Positions 50,611 through 64,000 of a stretch of DNA of 64,000 bases are shown piece by piece. Positions within the stretch are counted from its first letter, which is position 1. Each line of letters starts with the position of its first letter. Both the position numbers and the translations under genes were made by a program. Where the stretch lies: positions 2,376,501-2,440,500 of the forward strand of contig JAGFBZ010000849.1 of assembly GCA_018398805.1 (NCBI GenBank), given 5' to 3'. The notes under the pieces are model-generated. The model was not told where the DNA came from. It did not search any database and saw only the letters and a program-made list of their open reading frames with translations. This stretch comes from Hirundichthys speculiger (Eukaryota; Chordata; Actinopteri; Beloniformes; Exocoetidae).

Positions 50611-52627
50611 CGATAATAACTTGCCCAGCCCTATTATCGCGTTAACTCATTAATTTATTAACATGTTGATCACATGCTTTTGTTTTGAAAATGTTACTGG
50701 CTGCTGCGGAACCGGAAGAGGAGGCAGGTAAACATGTGGAAAAGTTAAAACAGACATGGAGAGCGGTAAAAATCCGTGAACTTTACAGTTTGGGTAGAAA
50801 CTCAGGTAGCAATATTGAAAAAATTCTGTCTAAAAAAAAAATTCTGTACTGCAACAAAACTTTCGCGTCATTCCTCCATGTTACATCAGATCTGCTCCAT
50901 GTGTTCACTGTCCTGCTTTTCTCTTACTGGTTACTTCAGTGCAGCTTCATCTAGTGGCACAGATGTGTAATGACAACAGAAAGTCCAGTCCTCGATTATA
51001 AATAAAATTTAGTCCTGTGGCCCATTTTTTAATTTCGTATTTTTGATCCAAGTCTAAAATTGAAATATATATAAAAAGAAACAGGCATTTTTTTTTTTGT
51101 TTTTTTGTGTTAGATTCAAAAAAATGAAAAACATAATAAAAATGTCATTTTTAATTTTTTTTTTTTTTTTTTTTTTTTTGATTGACAATTGAAAATGGAA
51201 AGGATGAATGACACACGGATTGGTAAAGTTACTGAACTTTTACATGGACATTTTCATTTAAAAGTTCTCACAGACGGATGATTCAACAGAAACAAGGTTA
51301 TTTGTAACAACTGACAAGTTGAACTCCCTGTTAAAAGTTTCTGCTGTTACCTCAGAAGTTACCTGTTTTAATGTTCTGATTGTGCTGAGCCACAATCATT
51401 TTGTTGGATTTTGTTAATGATATAACATTGCTGTTTTGCAACTAAATCAATCTATCTTTTTGATGCAGAACTCTATGTCAAGCTGAAAGACAGTAATATC
51501 ATATCACAGTTTGATATCTGTAAGAAAGAAAGAAAGATTGCATAGTATTTGATGAGATGAAAAGTGCTTTAGGAAGAACCCTAAAGAAAATCTGAAGGTT
51601 GTAATTATCACATTTTTGCCATCAATAGTATTTGATGAAAAAGCTAAAGAGGGAAAACTAAAGGTCATGTTTGTTTTTCTTATTGAGAATCTAATTTGCT
51701 GAACAGTTAATACTGACACTTCAAAATGGAATCATCTAAAATGACATTATTTTAAAATCTCTATGGACAAATATTTATGCATTTGTCACAAAAAGAACCA
51801 TTTGTGCCACACTAGTTGCTAAATAAGCTGCCCAGGGAGTATCCTGGACCTTGACTGTCAGAGGGTACCCAGTTCATTGATGTAGTCCCACTTATATCAT
51901 AATATTTGGTTAAAAAATGTTGCGTTTTTGAAAGACAAAACACCCAAAGAGTCCACAAATCTTCATTCAGATTAAACTACACATTTCCACAAAGCACAAC
52001 ACAAGAGACCCAGCTCCTCAGATCAATACTCAAAAAACATTTAGCAGAGGAGCTTTACCAATTGAATTTTTCATTTCAGTTCAGTTTAATGGAGGATATC
52101 TGAGTATCACAGGTTATGACATATGTGTGGAAGGCAGCACTCACATTCATCTGGGGCTTTGCAAATCTGTGCCTTTGCCATCTTCTCTGTGCTACTGACT
52201 TCCTCCAAATATTCCAGACAAAGTAGACAGGATCAGCACTCATGTAGCCATCAGTGCTGACCCTTTTCCTTGTCAATGTCTTGTCTTGTTCAGCGCGTCA
52301 ACAATCTTCTCTGTTTTGTCTTTCTCTCTCAGGTTGAATCAGTACCTTCCATCTTCTCTGCACAGAGATCTTTCAGGCACTTGTCCATGTCGCATCAACT
52401 ATGAAGGACTAGATGCGTAGCTTCTTTGCTTTGGATCTAAATGATATACTCTGCAGCATTGCACCAGTACACCATGGTTGTTTGAAGGTAAATTACATAA
52501 AATGAATGATCTGTATCACTTCTTTTAGCTTATTGTTGTTTTTATCTGAAGTGACTGTGTCTGCAAAAAGCCCTAAATGCAATGCGTTACTGCCACCTAG
52601 CAGATAAAAATAGGACCATTTTTCTGT

Positions 52628-52795
52628 ACTTGGGTAACCTCTATTAAGCTGACACACACATTTTTGGACTGTGGGGTAGGAAGTTGGAGTACTCCCCAGA
52701 GCAAAGCCCCGACTAGGATTCAAACCAGGAACTTTATTGCTACGATGCAACAGTGCCCACCAACACCAACCCTGCACAGTGGGTCTGTGGTTTAT
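52628..52795 (-). mobile_element. tRNA-derived SINE, degenerate
   Basis: On the minus strand the B box reads GGTTTGAATCC (52726-52716), followed by GGAGTACTCCAACTTCCTAC, CCCACAGTCCAAAAATGTGT and GTCAGCTTAATAGAGGTTAC. This is the order of the abundant fish SINE with body '...ccacagtccaaaaacatg...ggttaattgg'. The A box is eroded. Confidence 0.7.
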
Positions 52796-52826
52796 ATGGA
52801 ACCAAGTATATTCCAGAGATCTTGTG

Positions 52827-53120
52827 CAGTGGTTCTCAAACTTTTAATGCTGCGTACCACCTGAGAAACTACTGAGCTCTCCGAGTACCACCATGATGAC
52901 CAATATTAAAATATAGCTATATATGCCTTCTCAATTAGCTTTAAACACACAGGAGAGATGTTTATTCCTTATTGTGGTTATTTGTTGTTACCTGAATTTC
53001 ATTTGAAACGTATTTATAATGCATTGTCATGCATTGACAAGTCATGACGTTCCCCCACGTACTACCAGAGAGCGCTCGCGTACCACCAGTGGTATGCGTA
53101 CCACAGTTTGCCCACCACTG
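52827..53120. mobile_element. hAT-type MITE, 294 bp
   Basis: Ends CAGTGGTTCTCAAACTTTT and, inverted, CAGTGGTGGGCAAACTGTG. Flanks ATCTTGTG and ATCTAGGG agree at 6 of 8 positions, consistent with an old 8-bp duplication. GCGTACCAC occurs near both ends in inverse orientation. Confidence 0.85.
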
Positions 53121-54868
53121 ATCTAGGGTATAGTAGAAAATAATAAACTGTTAGGATCAACAAAGAATTTGGAGAGGAGGAGTAGAAGAAATTAAAAAGG
53201 AGGAAGAAAGAGAGACCCAAATCAATGATCTGTCATCTTCAAAGATGTCTGATCATTACATAATTGTGTATGAAATATATTAAAACATTTATTAAATAAC
53301 ATTCATGTGTAGTTTACATTTACAGCTGGTTAATTTCAAAGTTTAGGGATGTTTTTATTCTTACCCTTCTATCTTCTCTGCTGACCGGCTAGTCTTGAAG
53401 CACAATAAGATCAGATGGAATTAATATACTCATTTGATTTCAGGGATCGTACACTTAAAAGTATAAGAACAATATGTTTTTGATGCTTAAGCAATATTTG
53501 TGATGATTATGAAGTGAAAATGACTTTTTTGATTTTTGATTAATCAGTTGAGACACACTCTATAAAGAGTGTGATACCACACAGTCAACAGAAGTATTGG
53601 AGCATTTAATGATAACACTCATATTAAGAGAAACAAAAGTAGCAATGGCTGAAGGCATTAAGAGCACTGGGACTAAAAGCAACAAAAACAGACTTTCATT
53701 GCTCCTTATAGTCATCATCAATGTTAAATAAGCAACAATGTTAAAACAGCAATTAGGAATAACTAACAATTACTTTTACTACTAATAACTATTTGAATAC
53801 AGCTTGAAGTAACAAGAGTAACACAATATTTTAGGACTGCAGTATTGCACCAATTTTGTAAAAATGTAAAAATAAAAAGATTAAGTATATAACAAGGTGA
53901 ACACGTGATTTCTTTGAAGAATGGTGCAGCAGAAAAGTCTAAAGAAGGCAATCAAGGCAGACAAAATTATTATTTCCAAGGGACGTCACCCTGGCCTGAT
54001 TGCACATATAAATGAGGTGTTATTAATTGTTTCAGCACTATCAGCCAACGTTGATGACCATTTGATTACTTCTGAACCCTAGCATCACCAACAACATCTT
54101 TTCAATTCAGTCTCTCCCTGACAAGCCTCTCATAATCAACAATCAGAAATAAAATGAGGGTGCCAGCCCCTTCCTAGGTTTGTTCACAAAAGATTCTGTA
54201 AGAAAGGGTTCACGGTACTGTCTGTAGTTCCTTCATCATCATCTGTTTGTCCTGATGCCAGATATAGGAGAAACATAAAGAAGTTCAATTCATGTATTTA
54301 AGGTTAAAAAAAAAAAACTGCAGTGACATTTTCCTACTATAAAGCAATTGTTGTTTCAAAGAGTATCTGGTATCAGTAAATAATGAGGTCAGTAAACAGA
54401 AACTGGTTTTGACTGGAAAAGAACACTTACTTATGACTAAGCTGAAGGAAAATGACTCATCTAGAAAACAAAAAAAGATTTACGCAGACTTACAACAACA
54501 ACAACAACAAAACAATAAAGCAGGCTGCTATGCACATGTGGGTCTTGACTACTTCATGAGAGAAGTATTTTATAATGTATTAAAGGTGAAGAGGTACCAA
54601 AACTCTGATGTATTTTGTTTAGTGTGTTATCCACAGAAGCAATCAAAAGCTTGTGAAGGACCTGGTAGTTAAATAAGAAATACTTCACCATACTGTAGCT
54701 CATAAAAACTATATAGAAATAGCATGCTGGGGCATGTCTTGATGAGCCCTACCTCCATTGTGGTCTACACAAAAGTATTGCCAATAAATTAATTTTAAAT
54801 GATTATCCACAAAGACTTTCCTGAGATATAAATAATGTTAACATATATGAATAGAGCCCATATACAGT

Positions 54869-54920
54869 AAAAAAAAATAAAATAAAATAAAATAAAATAA
54901 ATTAAATAAATAAAAATAAA
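54869..54920. repeat. (AAAAT)n microsatellite
   Basis: Five-base units AAAAT repeat about six times, then decay to AAAT. Confidence 0.9.
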
Positions 54921-55492
54921 ACTATGAATCATGTAATTCAGCCCAAAACACAGGTAGTCATGCCACCATTTCTAAGCAGGAGTTCTGCTCAAGCATCCCA
55001 TTCAAAAACCAGTTGAAATGCTCATGATGCTGTGTAATAATCACTGGTGTTGGTTTATTGTTAGTTGCCTCCTCCTTAGTGCTGTATTAACTGTGGGCAT
55101 ACACACATCTTAATATGTACATTGCTTGAGGACTTCTCTGTCCACTCATACAATGTCTGTAAATCTTAGTTTAGTGCATAATTAGTAGAATTAGATTAAA
55201 TGACCAATTAAGAGACTGATAAAGTACATATGCCTGTGGGGATTCAACCAAATGTCTAAAAAATAGGATTAAAGTTGAATTAAATTACTGATAGGGTGAA
55301 TGACAGTATAGTCAGACAAACAACTCCATTCATGTCACAAAAGGAGCACCCTCACTGCTGTTAAGGGAGAAAAAGCCTGTTGTGGAATTAAAATGTGATA
55401 AACAACAATCACAATGAATATTACACTGGTATATTTTTCAGCAAATGGGTGTACTAGTATTATTTGATGCGTGACTGGACTCTTTTAGGTCA

Positions 55493-55639
<147 letters not shown>

Positions 55640-58086
55640 CTAAGAGGTGAGAAAAAGAAAAAAATGGATAAAAGAACACTTTTACATTGATGTACATTAA
55701 TCATTGTTGTGATTACACCTATAAAAAAGAGTGTTATCAATATACATCACTTTTCACATATGTACCTTTTTAAATCAACCGTCTTAGCAACGGCTAAAGG
55801 GTTCATTTATTATATCTAAGGTATACATATAGTATACAGTTCAGGACAACTGAGTTAGAAAAAGCTGATGTATTTACCGAAAAATAAAAACAGCTTGTGG
55901 TATTTCAGAGGGTTGCGTTATGTACCAATACAAGCTTTCAACCTGAATATATAGTGAAGTTTACATGTAGAGACCACATGAGAGGAAATCGCTCCTAACA
56001 AGCTGAAACTAAAGTCTAAATTGAGGGTTCTTCGTGTGATGCTGTTTGTGGTACACAAAACTGAGATAATCAGACCCAGATGACATGTGCATCCATGACA
56101 GATGGCTATAAGAACAAAATAATGCAGAGAGACAGGACATATTAAATTAAAGTGCAGTATACAGTACACATGTATTTGTTTCTGACCTCCTTCATATTAG
56201 TGCATCGAAAACTTATTCCATATTAATTCCTTATTGAGGTTTCTTTCTTCAAATAGAATGCTAAGAAAGCTAATTAGCGCCACTGATCATTTCCATACTT
56301 AAACTGATGATATTGTTGCGATCGACACCACACAGTTGGACATGGCCACGTGTGTGCATGCAGAGCTCTGGTCATAGTTTCACATTAAGGCAGCACTGAA
56401 ACAGACACACAACTTATTTTTAGAAGCAGATGTCACAAAAGCATACAGTAATCAATAATTTTCACGTTTGGTACCAACATTCAAAGTATGTGTGTGACTG
56501 TCCATGTATGTATCATATGGATGTTTATTTATCCATTCAAATTCAACACTTACTGAGACAGCAATATGTATGAAGTGTATCCCGAGGTGGTAGCATATTT
56601 CCCTAAGCCTCCCTGACAAAATGAGCATATGCTTTACAGAAGGATCTTTCACCTAAACTAATCTAGAGCCTATACAGAGTAGGAGGATGAGGACGCTAGG
56701 GTTTCATAAAGAGCAGTGGGTGTAAATGGACCCTGCGGTTTCAAGTGATAAGGCTGCATTAGAATTATCAGGTGAAATTGGAGTTTCATTGTAAGGTCAA
56801 TATTACTGACAAAATAAAACTGTGGTAGACAAACAGAACCTGCAGCATGCCACTCATTTTTAAACATCACATTCTAGACTTTTTCCCCAAACCTACACTT
56901 GTAGTCTAAGGTTAACTTAAACAAATGAATGCGCATTGTAAATAACATAAAGGTTTGTCATTTCAATACATATTCAGGACAGAGGAAGTTAATTTTGAAA
57001 AACAAAAATGTTAATGTGCAGGAAGCACATTGTGGTATAAGGTCAAATAAGGGACAATTTACACCAGTGTATATGGCAGTATCACATTTTCTGGATCTTA
57101 AATGTGGTGAAGTGTAAGTTTTGTTGGTGGTGGTAACACATCTTTCTGGCGGCTTTTGTAACAGCAGTGAGGCATTAGCATAAAGCCCCAGGTGCTGATG
57201 TTGGTTTTACACTCTTCTACATCATGGATTTCAGTCAATACAGCTTACAGGTATTGTGAAGACCATGTGTACAAGTTGTACTGAGCGTATCAATGAGGAA
57301 GTCAAGAACTCTTTTAAACTCAGACTATTCCTTGTCTGTACAAAGGCAATAGTTGCACATTTAGCATTCACCTCTTAAGAACTCAAAGTACCTCAAGTTT
57401 TATCTCCCACATTTGTATAAACATGCAGTGCTACTTTCAAATTTTTATTGCAGCTTTACTCATGTGTCTTATCCCTGTATGTTTTAATAGGGCAACTAGA
57501 TAACACACGTGAATTTTAGAACCTCAAATTGTCATTTGAAGTAGGTGGAAGTAGATGATTTGTTACTTTGTCGCCAAGAGCAAATTCAGAACAGTAATAT
57601 CAATCAATTTGTCATGACATAAAATGCCCTGAGGTGGCATTATTTCAAATCCCGAAGTAGTTGCAATACATCTATTTATAAGAGAATTTAGAATGGCAAG
57701 CTATATTACAAGCAAACAAGTTTCTACTTAAATATCTAGATTGGAAATAAATAAATAAAGCAAACATTAACCTATAACAGGAGAAGTGGCGATGGGAATA
57801 CAAAACCCTCACAGCAACAGAGGGATTGTCGGGCCTTGATTGCTTAATTCAACTTCTACAGATGGTGCAGCAACAAAATAAAAACACATTTCATGGCTTT
57901 TCGTATAGCTGCATATTATACTTAATCAGTACAAAGGTCAAAGAAATTTGATCGTAGTTTTTGCATAAAATTGCAAATTGTAGTCACAGCTGAGAGTGGC
58001 TTCTCTGAAAACATGAAACAGTAAACTGAAATCAATTTATGGAGAATACAAATAAACCTCCTTTGATCATGAAGTCTAAAATGATA

Positions 58087-58525
58087 CAGTAATCCCCCAC
58101 ACTTCATGGTTAATGGGGGCTGTGACCCCCCCGCAAATGGTGAAAACTGCGATGTGGATGTACATGTACATGTACATGTATATTTACAGACAGTATACAT
58201 GTGCGCGCGTACGCAAGATCTATGGTAGGGACACTCACTTTGACGATCTCTCCTCTGTGCGTAGCTGATGAGAGCAAGAGATGGGAGATGCGGGGAGGCG
58301 TCTCAGCCAATCAGCACACAGACAACCGACGGCACAGTAATGCCCGTCATAGCAGCCAATCACAGGTCTTGATATTCGTTCATAGGGCCTCCCCTGTCGG
58401 CTCTTGTTGCTACCCGAGACTCGTTCTTGATGTGATGGGTTTCGGTTCAGCCTCGCGCGCTTCGTTTGAATTTTTTTTTTAAACTTCTGTGATGTACTGA
58501 GACCGCGAAGTGTGGGGGATTACTG
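58087..58525. mobile_element. Pogo/Tigger-like MITE, 439 bp, TA target duplication
   Basis: Ends CAGTAATCCCCCACACTTCA and inverted right end CAGTAATCCCCCACACTTCG, flanked by TA at 58085-58086 and 58526-58527. Second copy at 49044-49521 and a terminal fragment at 33109-33175. A TGTACA-type short tandem (GTACATGTACATGTACATG) lies near 58160. Confidence 0.92.
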
Positions 58526-58826
58526 TACTGGCAACTGTAAAAGTCATTTCAACAATAACAAATTTCATACTTAGAACACGAGGTTACACACGCACTGTTA
58601 AACTGTCAAGTACCAAAAAGACTGCCTAATTTGTTCAACTATATCTGGACCTGGTCATTTAATCATTAGATAGAGCAGATACTTTTTTCTTGTTCTTCGG
58701 CAAGACTAGAATAACACAGACAAGCAATATTTTGTAATTTAAAAAAGAATATTTTCTATGGTTAAACATTAATGAAAAAAGTTTAATCATAGAAAACGGC
58801 AACTTTGGACTGAACTGCACTGATTT

Positions 58827-58869
58827 GAATTCAACTTTAATCCTCAGACTGTGGATTAAAGTTGAATTC
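58827..58869. repeat. Short-spacer perfect inverted repeat (17-bp arms)
   Basis: Arms GAATTCAACTTTAATCC (58827-58843) and GGATTAAAGTTGAATTC (58853-58869) with spacer TCAGACTGT. Confidence 0.95.
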
Positions 58870-59659
58870 ACTTCCTCTCCACTGTGTGTAAGTGTGTAAC
58901 TATGAAGCATAATGTGATCAAACTACTCTGGAAAACCTTTATTCCAGATTGAAGGGAATTGTGGAAATGTTGATGAGACTACAACGGCTTTCAACACATT
59001 TATCTGCCCTTAAATGAACAAGGACTAAAGTGGGGGGGGGGGGCAAAAAGTTTAAAAAGTAAAGTCAAAATGTGCCCTTCTCCCCTATTCACACCAATCA
59101 CCAGCCTCCTTTGTGATGAACCAATTAGGTACTCTAGATGTGCCAGCCGCAGGAGGTAATTTACTTGACTGAGCCGAGTGAGTAAGCACTTTTCTTGTTC
59201 ATCAATAATGGCCCAATCAACTCCCTGATGCGTTTCCAGCCTTTACCCTGACAGTCCCCCCAGAGGTTACAACATGAACATGCTCATCATAGCAACACAT
59301 TTGGAAAATACTTGACAAACCAAAAAAAAAAAAATCTCAACAACTGCTATGATTGGAGACTAAACAAGGAAGGAAGCCTACTAGCTAAAACGTGTTCATA
59401 TTCCATGCAAAATAGAACGGACGCTTTGTGCACCAATTCATAAATTCTGGGAAGCTATTGCTAAATAACTGTCCTTTTTTGGGGTTGCCACATCCCAATG
59501 CCTGCGTCCCTCTGCGTACTTGGAGACATACAACACTCAACCTAAACGGCACAAACAGTCAATTGCTTCTTGTAGTGCAAGCTAGTGCAAGAAAAATTAT
59601 CCCCATGAACTTGAAGTCAAGCAACTCTAACATATAGCATCCTGGAAATACCTATTAAC

Positions 59660-60240
59660 ACACTATGTCTTCGTGGAAAAACTCTCTTCCAGGGTGTCTG
59701 GTGACTGGTTCCCCATGAGGAGTGGTGACTCCCACAGCTGGGGGGCCTGTACAGGTCGGTTCTGGGGCCCTCCTTTCTGCTATGTGTCTCTGAGAGCTGG
59801 GTACGCCCTTCCCCCGCCTTGTACCCTTAACCCCTGTGCTTTGTGTTCTTAAGTTGTATTGGCTTGTGTCCTCCTTCAATTGTGGGCTGGTTTGCTTTCC
59901 ATTGGCTCTTGGGTGTGGAAGGTTTGTCGCCTTGGTTGGGCCCAAATGGCTCAACACACCAGCGCCAACTGTGTTTCGGCCTGTCATATTGGTTGTGGTC
60001 ATTGGTTGATGATAACCAAGTGTTTGTGGTCAACACCACAGCTTAATGGCTAGCTGCTGGGCTCCTTAGGCTCTGGTATGGCTATGGATCACAATACAAA
60101 CCACTACCTATTCATTTACACACTACAGCACATCACACAAACACCACTTGCATCATCATCATCATCATCATCATCAGACTACACACACACAGCACCCATC
60201 ACTGCCCACCTCATATTTTGTCTAGCTGTCCTTTCGTGTT
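59660..60240. other. Compositionally distinct block, possible old transposon
   Basis: From 59660 to 60060 the plus strand is rich in G and T (GGCTTGTGTCCTCC, TTGGTTGGGCCC, GGTTGTGGTCATTGGTTG). It then turns abruptly to A/C-rich sequence (CACTACAGCACATCACACAA) and a (CAT)9-like run at 60150-60176. Such a switch recalls the untranslated regions of some fish retroelements, but I could not name one. Reading frames here have no recognisable domain. Confidence 0.35.
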
Positions 60241-60517
60241 TCGCTGTCTGACTCTGACAGAATCAGAGTTTCAGGTGTTCAAAAAATACATTAAATCAGA
60301 CTGTCAAAGTGAAGCTGGTGAAGGACACATTCAGACAGGAAAACTAATCTGCTGCAACATCACACTGCATATATATCTGATTAAACTTTTTTTTTCAAAT
60401 TATCGCACTAATCATCAATATATATGCAGATGGTTGTTAGAAACAAACAAAATAAAGGTAATGTAATTTCAGATATTTAAATACAAAACATGCCTTTTAT
60501 GTGGGGTGTAAATTTCA

Positions 60518-62778
<2,261 letters not shown>

Positions 62779-62880
62779 CACAATGCCAAACTGCTCTGAT
62801 TCCACCAACTCTTCATATTCACTCTTTAGTTCGGCAAGAGCGCTCAGTTCTTTCTGCTCAGGCAGGTTCTTGATCAGGTT
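62779..62880 (-). CDS. diaph2: Diaphanous-related formin (diaph2-like), FH2 exon, part 1 of the visible series
   Basis: This 102-bp exon (34 codons, phase 0 both ends) encodes NLIKNLPEQKELSALAEL, then KSEYEELVESEQFGIV. It joins directly to MSSVKLL in the next exon, giving the FH2 sequence EQFGIVMSSV. Acceptor CATCTGCAG, donor GTGAGT. The start of FH2, the proline-rich FH1 and the Rho-binding N-terminal regions lie upstream, beyond the right edge. Diaphanous formins are Rho effectors that build unbranched actin filaments in the cytoplasm and cell cortex. Confidence 0.95.
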
Positions 62881-64000
62881 CTGCAGATGGAATAACACAC
62901 AAACATAGACATACACACAGAAGAGCTACTGTTAATACTTTGAATCCTGTTTTCTGTCTACATCAGAATAAAGGACAGAGGAAAAAAGAAAACAAAGATA
63001 AAAATTTAAAAAAGATTCAAAAAAGTACCTCACCTACTTAAGAACCATTTCAAAAGTGTTTTATAAAAAAACTAACTTAAATAACTTTAGTCCTCATTAG
63101 TACTCCTTTCCAGGACAAATTTTTTTACAAGCATCCCAATGGAAGCATTTTGTTCACCCATAATCATGTTGAAGGTGAAACCAAAACTCATGATTGTATC
63201 GGTCAGTATTTAAATCAATAAACAAAGTAAGAAAAAAATACTTTATTTCATTCCAGAGGATATATAAATGCAAAGGAAATGCAGAACTGTAGCTAAGTAA
63301 AACTGTGCATTATGATGTACACACAATACCAGTGTTTCTATTGTGGAAATTTTTGTGGCTTCCCTTTTTTTTTCCAGTTTACTTTATTTCATTTTATTTT
63401 TTTCCCCAATTCTTCATTTCGGTTTGCACGAGGAAAGTCTATGCTCGATGTCTGATTCAGGATCCTGCATATGCGTGTTGCTTTTATTATAGAGACTGTA
63501 TGTATCTGTATTGTTGTTTTAATCAAAAATGCATCAGTTGGACAGCTGTGAATATGATCTTTCAATAATTAATTTACTCCCAAAAACCACACAAGCATTT
63601 GCCCACATGACAAACAACAGGCTCACAATAGGGCTCAAATTGTGAAAAGAGAAGTTCAGGTCACATGTGACATCATTTTGACTCATGAATTGGCCGCTGC
63701 AGAAGAAATCCAAAATCTCTCTCTCTCTCTAGACACACGCATATACGTGTGTGTGTGTGTGTGTGTGTGTTGTGTGCATACATATACAGTGTGGAGTACA
63801 TTTTTTCCCTCCTCTCTATGTTGGGACAGAGGAGTGTATATTTATTTGTATCAAGGCCAAATTTACTCAGAATACACAGAGGCGGATATTCAAGCAGAAA
63901 GGTACATAGATTGGATCAAGCAATCACTGCTCACTGTTGTTTCTTGACCGTCTTGATGGGGTACTTATGGTGCTTGGCCAATTACTGAACATGCTGGACA
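62881..64000 (-). other. diaph2: diaph2 intron, 5' part outside window
   Basis: It lies upstream of exon 62779-62880 and holds a CT run (63717-63730) close to a GT microsatellite (63747-63771). The preceding formin exon was looked for and not seen. Confidence 0.8.
63747..63771. repeat. (GT)n microsatellite
   Basis: About twelve GT units, preceded by (CT)7 and ACACACGC. Confidence 0.95.

Noticed and set aside
59655..60053. Cluster of overlapping open frames on both strands (up to 115 codons)
   Set aside because: Frames on both strands at once, caused by skewed composition; no domain recognised.
62900..64000. The formin exon preceding 62779-62880
   Set aside because: Motifs expected upstream (for example KTAQNLSIFLGS) were not found on the minus strand before the window ends.

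Overview
The window looks like teleost fish genomic DNA. It is AT-rich and almost entirely non-coding, with many microsatellites and a transposon mix typical of bony fish: L2-type, Rex3/RTE-like and Rex6/R4-like LINEs, hAT and Tc1/mariner/pogo elements, PIF/Harbinger-type MITEs and tRNA-derived SINEs. No compact gene cluster, CRISPR array, rRNA gene or intact tRNA gene was seen. The species cannot be named from the sequence.

The only host gene I can support is a Diaphanous-family formin on the minus strand, most likely diaph2. Four internal exons are visible, in transcript order: 62779-62880, 60530-60769, 55510-55639 and 19820-19944. They total 597 bp (199 codons), the phases join without a break, and they encode a continuous stretch of the actin-assembling FH2 domain. 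The introns between them are about 2.0, 4.9 and 35.6 kb. The intron after the last visible exon runs at least 19.8 kb, off the left edge. That intron begins with ATATCCTTT, the 5' splice site of a minor-spliceosome (U12) AT-AC intron. The start and end of the gene lie outside the window.

Layout on the plus strand: 1-19819 is the putative U12 intron, holding several hAT MITEs, a Tc1-like relic, an LTR with a histidine-tRNA-type primer-binding site, and a Rex6-like LINE relic. Exon 19820-19944 follows. The giant intron 19945-55509 carries two hAT elements sharing a family, two L2 copies, Tigger/pogo-like and mariner MITEs, and a Russian-doll nest (L2 containing a Harbinger-like MITE containing a Rex3-like LINE) at 39.5-43.8 kb. 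Then come exon 55510-55639, an intron with a pogo-like MITE, exon 60530-60769, an intron with a SINE, exon 62779-62880, and the start of a further upstream intron.

I did not find a new biological system. The observations most worth checking are the AT-AC donor, the unusual FH2 residues in exon 55510-55639, the target-site duplications that fix many insertion ends, and a set of short-spacer perfect inverted repeats. One of these sits exactly at the 5' junction of a LINE insertion, which suggests local template switching. Family names for repeats are from memory of known fish elements and were not checked by a search.
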